In this document: in pieces, positions 52,601-61,600 of the stretch | How positions within the stretch are numbered: the first letter of the stretch is position 1 | How the letters are laid out: every line of letters begins with the position of its first letter | NCBI RefSeq assembly: GCF_037975245.1 | Contig: NC_092570.1 | Coordinates: forward strand, 7,687,001-7,751,000 | Direction: 5' to 3' | DNA length: 64,000 bases | From: Apostichopus japonicus | Taxonomy: Eukaryota; Echinodermata; Holothuroidea; Aspidochirotida; Stichopodidae | Program-made: the position numbers and the translations under genes | Notes under the pieces: model-generated | Seen by the model: the letters and a program-made list of their open reading frames with translations, nothing else | What the model was told of the DNA's origin: nothing | Databases searched by the model: none

Positions 52601-55600
52601 ATGTACGAGACTGACTTTGGTCTGCTTGCGGCTTTGATAAGCCAATGAGGCTTCTTCACAAGTTCCTACTTGCAGGATGATCTAAATTACATACACAAAT
52701 ACATACATATACTGTAGTTGTAAAAGCCACATAGCAGCTGTAGCATTGATTAAGACTCTGATGAAGCAAACTATCCATTCAGTACTCAATTTTTGGAGAG
52801 CACTGTGGTCAAGCGGTGTAGGCAGTGTACTGGTGATCTAAGGCTTGCAGGTTTTAGTCCTGGCCAGATCATTCTGTTGTTTCCTTGGGCAAGGCACTTT
52901 ATCTCCATTGCGTCTTTCCATCCAGGAGGGATTTCTCTCTGTTTAACAGGTTATTTTTGAGAAGGGTAATATTGCTAGCGCCTCTGGCTTCGTTATCGAT
53001 AGATAGGCCGGCGCAGTTCAACCCTCAATATTATTATTAATATTATTTTTCATGGAAAGAACCTCCATGAAACCTCCCTACAGGGTACAGCTTAGGTCTA
53101 CATCATCAAGGCAGTACTTTTCTTCAGAGGTTTTCTGATTGCAGCTGGTGGATAACTAAAGGGGTCATCAGCGGTACTGTGGTACTGCAAGCAGTACTGC
53201 GAGTGCTGCTGTATTGCAGGCGCTAACAAGGTCATCATACAGGCCACTGTCCTTGACTTCTTTAGCAGCATATACAGAGAAACCACTTTCCTGCACCACA
53301 GTGGCGTCAGCAGGGCAAAGGATCGGCCCCAACACCCTATTTGCAAAGATAACCAGGTTTCATGTACTTCCGCCTCGCTCTCAGGACTGTGGGGTTGGGG
53401 CTCTCTGGAGCCCTCCCAAGCCCAAGTACAGGGCACTTTGATCACCATCCTCTCAGACAACACGATGGTGGTGGCATACTGTACAGTAGCTACATCAATA
53501 GACAGGGTGGCACCAGGGCAGAGAGACTGTGCCGTCTGGCATGGGAGACCCTCACCACAGCTGTAGAATCTGGCACGGCCCTATGGGTCTCCCATATAGC
53601 CAGAAAGGAGAGTGTGAGGGCCGATGCTCTGCCCAGGGGACAACTCGACCCCGACGAGTGAACCCTTCGCAAGGAATATGCGGTAGGTTTTTCCACATGT
53701 TCGGCATACCTCTGATAGACCTGCTTACGACAAAGGGCAACAATGGGCTGCCCATCTTTTGTAACAGGCGGTCCCACCTGCAGCCTTCCACATAGCGCCA
53801 GGTCCCTGCCTTGAGACGGACCAGAGGTTTAAATTCTTCCCCCCCCCTTTGGCATGATCATCCAGATACTGAGGAAGATTCGCAGCTCCAAGGGTAAATT
53901 CATCCTAGTGGCTCCCTCCGGACCCCGGGTCCCAGGTCCCACACGCAGGCCCCAGACGGGGACGTCTGGTTTTCCAGACGGCTCCACGCTGGGCATTAGC
54001 CCAGACATTGACCAGCTCATCAAAGGCATGGCTAATCGCCGTCCACGAGTCAGACAGTTAGCCCCCTCTGCGGGGCTCTCAGCAGCGCTGCTGTACGAAT
54101 CAACGGGGAACGCTTCCCTGGCTGCTCTTACAAAGAAAACACTCTTCGTCATTGCGGTAGCGTCAGCGTGAAGGAGTTACCTCCAAGCCCTAACAACCAA
54201 ACAGAACCACATCAGATTCGAGGGCCATGGGGCGAGGACGGTTCCAGACCCGTCACTTATTGCCAAGAACCGGGCCTTGACTTTCTTGCCCGGGGACATT
54301 TTCTTTCCGGAAATCAAAACCCTTTCATCAGTGGCTGAGGACAAGCGATGGTGCCCAGTCAGGGCACTGAAGTGGTACTTAAACAGGACAGAGAAGTTGA
54401 GACAAACAACCTCCCTTTTCATCCTGCCACGACCACCTTAAACAGCAGCCGCCAAGGATACCCTATCCCGATGGCTAGTAGAGATGATCCGCCCGTTCAC
54501 GATGGGGGGATACCCGGCCAAGAGATCACAACATCAGTGGGGCCTCGGCTTCCACAGCTCTCTCTGCCGGTATCCCGATACAGGACATCCTCAAGGTGGC
54601 AGCGTGGAAAACACCAACTACGTTCGTCGCCTGTTACTTACCTGACACTCTACACGCCGAGGCAGCTTTTGGTAGCTCGGCGATGCGAGGTCTGGTTGGT
54701 ACTTGGTCCCACCCCTCGGGCCTCCCACCATCGGGCAGTGCCACTCGGTGCTAAAGTTGTGAGGAGACAGGTAAGCGAGGAGCGAAGTAAATATTCCAAA
54801 ACTTACTGGTTTGGATATTTACGAGTGACGAGCTTACCTGTCTCCATTCCCGCCTCCCTCCCCCGAGGGGGTGGGACACAGCCGGACGGGAGAGCAGTCG
54901 TTCGACTAGGCTCACGACTCCAAGCACAACACCAGATAGACAGAGCCAACAACTACTAAGAGTCACCGGCCAGGTCTATCGGTGAGGGTAACTTTGCACC
55001 CTGTGTTTTTCATATGCGTACTCACCTAAGTTGTCTTAGGGTTAGCAAGTGTTGGGCCTTTACAGGATGAGGCTCCTTGTTAGGAAAAAGGGGTAGTTTC
55101 GCCTGCAGGGCTCAGGAGAGTGTCCCCCCCCCTTACCCGCTGCGGCGGGGAGGATTACACTCTCCCTGCTAGGAAGGCATCAGTGCCTTTTGTTAAGGGC
55201 TCACCTTTGAGAAGTTTAGTCGACGGGAGTCCTTGGGGGTGGCCAGAGGATTCTGGCCACCCCTATTTCGGTGACCGTGAGGCCACTTTTAAGGAGTGGT
55301 CTCATGAGTAGTGAGGAGTGACCGAGGGGGGGGTTCGGTCATAGAGGGCGCACAGTGTTATTATTTTACCAGGACTTTATAGGCACGGTAGAATGAGGTG
55401 CTAAAGTTGTGAGGAGACAGGTAAGCTCGTCACTCGTAAATATCCAAACCAGTAAGTTTTGGAATATTTGGGACTTGCTTGAGCAGAGGCAGGGAGGAGG
55501 TGAAGATGGATCAGTGTCAGGTTAAGTCTACTGAAGACCCATCTTTTCACTTGTTCTTTTGTAAATTAATCTGCTTTCTTTGTAAAGCACCTTGAGCAGT

Positions 55601-58600
55601 GACTTTTGTCTACTGATTTGGCGCTATATAAGTCTCATTTATTATGATTATTATTATTATAATAAGACAACGTTACTTTTTAAAGCATATTTAAGAGAAA
55701 TAATCGCGAAATAATCAAGAAAATTAACAGTTCCAGGTAGTAGAAGAATATTTTAAGATCTGGTTCAAGCACCTTTTTTTCGGCCAATACTGGGAACGTG
55801 AAGAAGACCCAATTGCCGTTATGAATGGAAGCACATCAAGTCTAAAAAAAAACAATAACAAAAACTTGCTCTGATATTTACGTCCAGCAGTGCGTCGTTT
55901 CTGAGATTTAGCTTGGTCTTGGGAAGATCTGAGCTGATCAGACCAGCCTTACCTTGGTTATGCCATGAGTCATAATAGAGAGAGAGATAGTGAGAGAGAG
56001 AGAAAGAGAGATGCCTACAGCCATCCTCCTCAACTGTAGTAGCAGCAGCAGCAGTAGCAGCAGTAGTAGAGATTGACAGACTAACAAAGAAGAACTGAAC
56101 TCAATCTCATTTATTGATCCATCTGTGATTAAAACCTTGCATTTAAAGCGGTATATTGATTTCAAAAAAAAAACGTTTACTCGTCGTCTGGTCCGGGGAT
56201 CAGTTTGTCGCAGGTTTTATCGACACACACTGGGTAGCCGAAGCTCACGAGAAGGTTCGATCGCTTTAAGTCCCTCCTGTCTTTACGGTGAGTGCCAGGG
56301 GAGGGGACGGGGATGAACGGAACGACACAATTAAACTGCCAGCTTTGAGTCCCTTTCCTTTGCTGAGACTGAGAAGTAGACCGCGACATGATCGAAAAAT
56401 TCACTTCAGCGTCGAACAGTTTTGGTTCATTCTGCTCACAAACGAATCACTTGGGTGGATACGATAAGCTTGTTAACCAACCGCTGGTCTACCATCCATC
56501 CAGATAAACAGTATAACACAAAAAAGGGGCAAAAGTTTCGATATTAGCAACAAATTTTATTGTCTGTTTGTCTTTTCAATGAGAGATCTTGTTGATATCA
56601 TTGTCATATCGGGCCCTACAGTAACGTTTGTTTCATTATTTGTTTCAGATAGAAAAACAACTTTTATTATTTGTTACAGTGTGACTTAACTCGCATGTTC
56701 TCAAGTAACCTAAAGTTGTTTTTGCTCAACAGTATATGAATGTGGTTCAGTGTAGAAATTTTCTCTTAGAAATCAGATGCCACACAATTGACACAAAAGA
56801 GAGTGAAATCTTGAAAACTTAGCTCACATGAAACATGAAACGGATGATAAGCTATGCAGATTATTGAATAGAAATCTTTATACAATATAAACAGTATCCC
56901 GTAATTCAAGCGAAACATCTGTTGATACATTAAAAAGATATAGCTTTGGATTTTTGCACATTTAAGCCTTCATGGATTTGTATTCATAACACAGATTCCC
57001 CCCCTTCATGGTTGGGTAAATATTTGTTTTTTAAATTTACTGAATTGACTTGGGGATAATTATGGAGGGTACTTCTTGTACAAATATATATACAAACCAC
57101 TAAAGAGCGATTGGCATTGGCTTATTTTTGGCAAGTTAAGACTAGTGCCTTGGTTTTCATTATTACAAAAACAGCCCAAAGTGTTTTAATCTAATATAAT
57201 AAGCTAATGGGGATGTGCAATAATAGTTATCGTATTAATTGCCTCGCCCATTAAATCCATGTCCTTCTCGACCGAAGTAGAACATTCGTCTTTTCATTAA
57301 ACGTCTTGATTTATTCGACGATGATTTATGGTGTCGCTTTAAAGAGTTGGTTGGCCTCTACTGCCAGAATCACTCGTCGTCGTAGCCTGGCTGTGGATTT
57401 ATTCACGTTGATGTTAAACTCGTATGAAGTGCACTCTTCGTGATTCGGGTTGAAGCTCTAGCGTAGGGAAGGTGTCGGTAGTCTGCACCGTGGTGGAGTA
57501 TGACAGCATTGATTTGTTTGGTCTTAAGGCGAGGAAGCTCAGCCGGTAGAGGCTAGGTTGATATATTTAATATATATGGACCTGTCGTTTTTTTTAATGT
57601 ATGGGAAAATGTACCTTGGTAAAGTTTGCAGACATGTGAAATGGGATTTGAATTACAGATTGCTATGCAAGTGCAATAAATTCTGTTGTACGTGTTCAGT
57701 GAGTCTTACTTTTTAAGTTACTGTACATTGTAGCTTTTAAAGTGAATAGTCAAATTTTTTCTTGTGAGATGGAGTGGGAGGGGTGGGGGGAGTGGAAGGG
57801 GAGGGCAGATAGGAGGGGGGTGTGCATAAGAGGAGTATAAATCATTGAGGTTACAAAGAGTAATTTGTGTTTAATTATGCAATTCATCATTTTTTGGTGT
57901 AAGTCGGTAGGTGGGGTCTGTTGGGAGGAATGGTAATGGGGACACTAAATGTCTTCAATTTACAAAATAAATCAAATTTTGTATCCATTTATTCTCAAAA
58001 CGCCTCCATATTCTCTTCATAGTTGTTACTTTCAGTTATATATAAATCCTTTTTTGGAGGGGCGATGGGTTGGAAAGCTTGCACGTCAAGATAGGATATA
58101 TGAGGAGGGATGTTTTAATAAGATAGCTTGGAGTGGTGGGAGGGGGAGGTGCATGTACTTGGCCATTTGACATTAGCGATAGATAGATATATAGGTGTTG
58201 TGTAAATTGTTTAGCAGCAGGATGAGGTTTACTGCACAGTTATACTTACTAGGGAGAGATGGAGAGAGGTGATTGTGTTTCCGTGACAGACAGAGAGAGA
58301 GAGAGAGCACAGAAGATTGCCAATTTGAAAATGTCAGGGTTCTTTCAGGAGATAGTTGGAGATGATTACATTCATGCTCGGTGTAACATAGCAAATCAAG
58401 TGTTTATTTATGTGTAAGGTAGTCTCTCAGCAGACTTTGACTGGATCTTAAAGGTATTGAGTTGTCCACAACTGTTGTCGATAAATTGTTCCAACTATGT
58501 GTTTAACTGCAACTGCACTCTGATAACATTACATTTACATTACTTCGTGGGTAACGATCTCGTCAAGGCGGTTCTTGTGTACAGTTAATTGTTAATACTA

Positions 58601-61600
58601 ATGTTTCAATTCAGCTCTGATGATATAACAATGCTGTATCCACTACTGTCAAAATTGGTGTCCTGCTGTTATTGGCGAAAAAAAACAAAACATTTTTTTT
58701 TTAGCAATTGCAGCAAAATAATAAACGACTACTCGGCTACAGTACACCACATTCCCCCATAAATACAATTGTTGTCATTGTAAATAAGGGCTCTTTGAGT
58801 TTTGTTTTGTTTTGTGTTGATTTGTGTACATAATGATAGTTTTATTTGACTGGACTCCTTTATCACAGGGTTCATATGGCCTATCCAAGTAATCAATGGA
58901 TATATTGTGATATATGGTGATAATTGGAATACAATTACAAATTATCTATTCTTAAACTCTGTATCCTCACCCTATGGGTAACACTGACCTACCCAGCAAA
59001 TATGGTATTGTGAAAATTCAGCTTAACTGGGGTTGAAGTATAAGTTGAACACCCATCCTTCCCTTATAACTCCCCCCCCACCCTTCCATCTGGATCTGCC
59101 CTGTGTCCCGTCCCCTTTTCCTTTAACCCTTATCCTTCCCCATCCTTTCCTATCTCTCTGGCTCTTCCTCCCCTAATATCACCAAATCACTTTCCTTCAT
59201 TCCCCCTCCCATCTTTCCAATCCCATTTCACCTTTCCTCTCCATCTCCCAATTCCCCTCTGGCCTCCCCCTCCCCTCCCCTGTCCCCATACCTGTTGTGT
59301 GAAAATAAAACCCCAGAAGATCTATTGCACTCCTCTCTACCCTGTTTAGACTCTGCTATTGCACCCTCCCATCTACCTAAGCATATCAATCGGTAGCATT
59401 TTCCCCACTGCATTCCACATTGACCCTTCGGAATGTACCATTCTTTTTTGCGGGGTTTAGAAACCTATCGTAGTGATACTTTGCCTTTGTTTGGAAATTT
59501 GTTTTCTAGACGCTTCCTACCTGTGATTTTGGTCTTCATGATCTTATACTGATGAACTCGCTATCCGAGCCTCGCATGTAATTATCCATGGACCTTTTCA
59601 CACCTTTTTTCGATCGTGTTCTGTCTTAGGCGTTGCCCCGTCTTTTGGCATCGTTCTTTACGCTGTTGTGTTGTACTGGTACCTGATGTGTTACTAGTAT
59701 GGTACCTTTAATGTTACATAGCGATTCCAACTTTCCCAGTTTGTTGTTACCAGTGGTGTAGGAAGGTACTTTTGAGTGGTGGGGCTGAAGACTGATGGTC
59801 GGCCTGGGGGAGGGGTCTAAGGGGAGGGGGTGTCCCCCTCCCCTTTGGAATTTTTTGCATTTTTAGGTGGCCTCAGATGCAATTTGGTGCAATATAGCAC
59901 ACTTCAACACCCACTCCATTTTGTAAACTTAATTTTGTATTTTCACCTGGCCTAAGATGCAATTTGGTGCTCCAAATGAGATTTTTTTTCTCATTTGGAA
60001 ATGAAAAAGGGGTTTTCTGACTTGCGAACCGGGGAGGCGGAATGATACTTCCGCCCCTCCACATTTTTCACTGGGGGGCTGGCGCCCCCCCAGCCCCCCG
60101 GTTCCTACGCCCTTGGATGTTACCATTACTCATAAACTGGAGGTGCAGACTGTTTGGTGTTTGTGATATTTTTGGGTTACTTGAATTTCTCTACCCCCAA
60201 TAACCCAGTACACAGACAACTGCACAACCTGATCCATTTGTTCCATGGTACACTTGAGTACGTACACAAAGGTAAATGGACAGGGTAGTAAATCTGTCGG
60301 TCGGTGGGGGGGGAGGGGGATGGGGAGGGGGTACATAGTAAAAATTGTGTACTGTGAGACAGAAATAGCAATCACCTCTCAATGATGGAACTTTCCACCT
60401 GCTACTGTACTTCTTAAATTTCTTTCTTTCTTTTGACTTGCAGGTGATGATTTGAGGATATGTAGCAGTAGTTACTCATGTTGTACTTCCAAAATGGTAA
60501 ATGAGTTAGCAGACATTGCAGAGCAGGATTTTAAAGACAAGATAAGAGACGAAACCAGTATGCTCAGAGATTACTTCGTCAGACGGACTCAAAAGTTTGA
60601 TGGTAAGTATAGAGGGGCAGCAGGGATTGATTTTACCCATGTGGTCGACCTAGAGTGGTAAAAGTGTGCATGTATAGTGCTATATATATGTGAGTACACC
60701 TCGCATACAAAATCAGAAGCGCAGTATATGAAATGTTCCCCCGAAAGATAGTGAGGGTGATATGGAAGAACTAAGCATGCATAGACTACCTGATGACATG
60801 TGACCTGATTAATCCTGTTTAGCTTCGGATTTGAATACAAGGTTTCTGTATATGCTGTCGCGTTGGACAAATCTAACCGTAATAGTAATGACCGACTTTG
60901 CGATCCGCGTGATAGTCATTGGCGACTTGTGATCCCCCTTCCCCCCCCATTTTGCGAGGTCGGTAAGAGCGGTTCCATAGTTTTTCCTTTTGGGCAACCA
61001 ACATGAAAGAAAAGAAGACTATGTAGCCATTGGTACTTACTGGGATTGTGCAGATGCTATCAGAGTAGGGTTACAACTAGGTTGGATAGATCTATGAGCA
61101 GAACGAACCATTTCAATGGCACATTTCGCACAGTTCATATTTTTCCCAATGCTTCTGTTGTCGTTTACGTCATAACATTTATAACTGATCACGAACGTCA
61201 CATCGCGCATAACATTCGATTATTTCGATCAATGCTGCTTGAATGCTGCTTAGTTTAAGGAAACAAGGATTTTCTGTATGAAACAGATTTAATGGGCCAT
61301 CTCCTAGTTCCAGTCTTTTATGTTGTCATGTAAGTGAGCCATGAGGCCTGGGTTGTTGAACTCTCTATGACCTCTTGACCCCCATTTGCTCATCTACCCT
61401 TGCACATATTCACTACCTGATAGCAGTGGCGGAGCTAGGGGTATTGGTCAGGAGGGGCGAGAATTTTCTGTAGGGGCGCCATCGACACTATCAGAGCTAT
61501 ATACGGCTCTGGACACTATCTAAGCGGAGCGCCACCACTGGTTGGCGCGTAGCGTACAGAAATTTTTTGAGTAGAGATACTCCCTAGATCGCCGGAAATG

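Larger units (their letters stand above)
48964..55469 (+). mobile_element. DIRS-like tyrosine-recombinase retrotransposon, degenerate
   Basis: About 6.5 kb with the DIRS layout: inverted terminal repeats (48964-49103 and 55304-55469), gag-like ORF, RNase H remnant, tyrosine recombinase remnant, and an internal complementary region (54747-54845) that is the complement of both outer ends joined together. No LTRs and no integrase. Reverse transcriptase is not found; the middle (about 51250-53090) is occupied by unrelated sequence including two SINEs. Several frameshifts and stops break the recombinase. It lies in glypican intron 1, in the same orientation as the gene, and is clearly more GC-rich than its surroundings. 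Confidence 0.88.
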
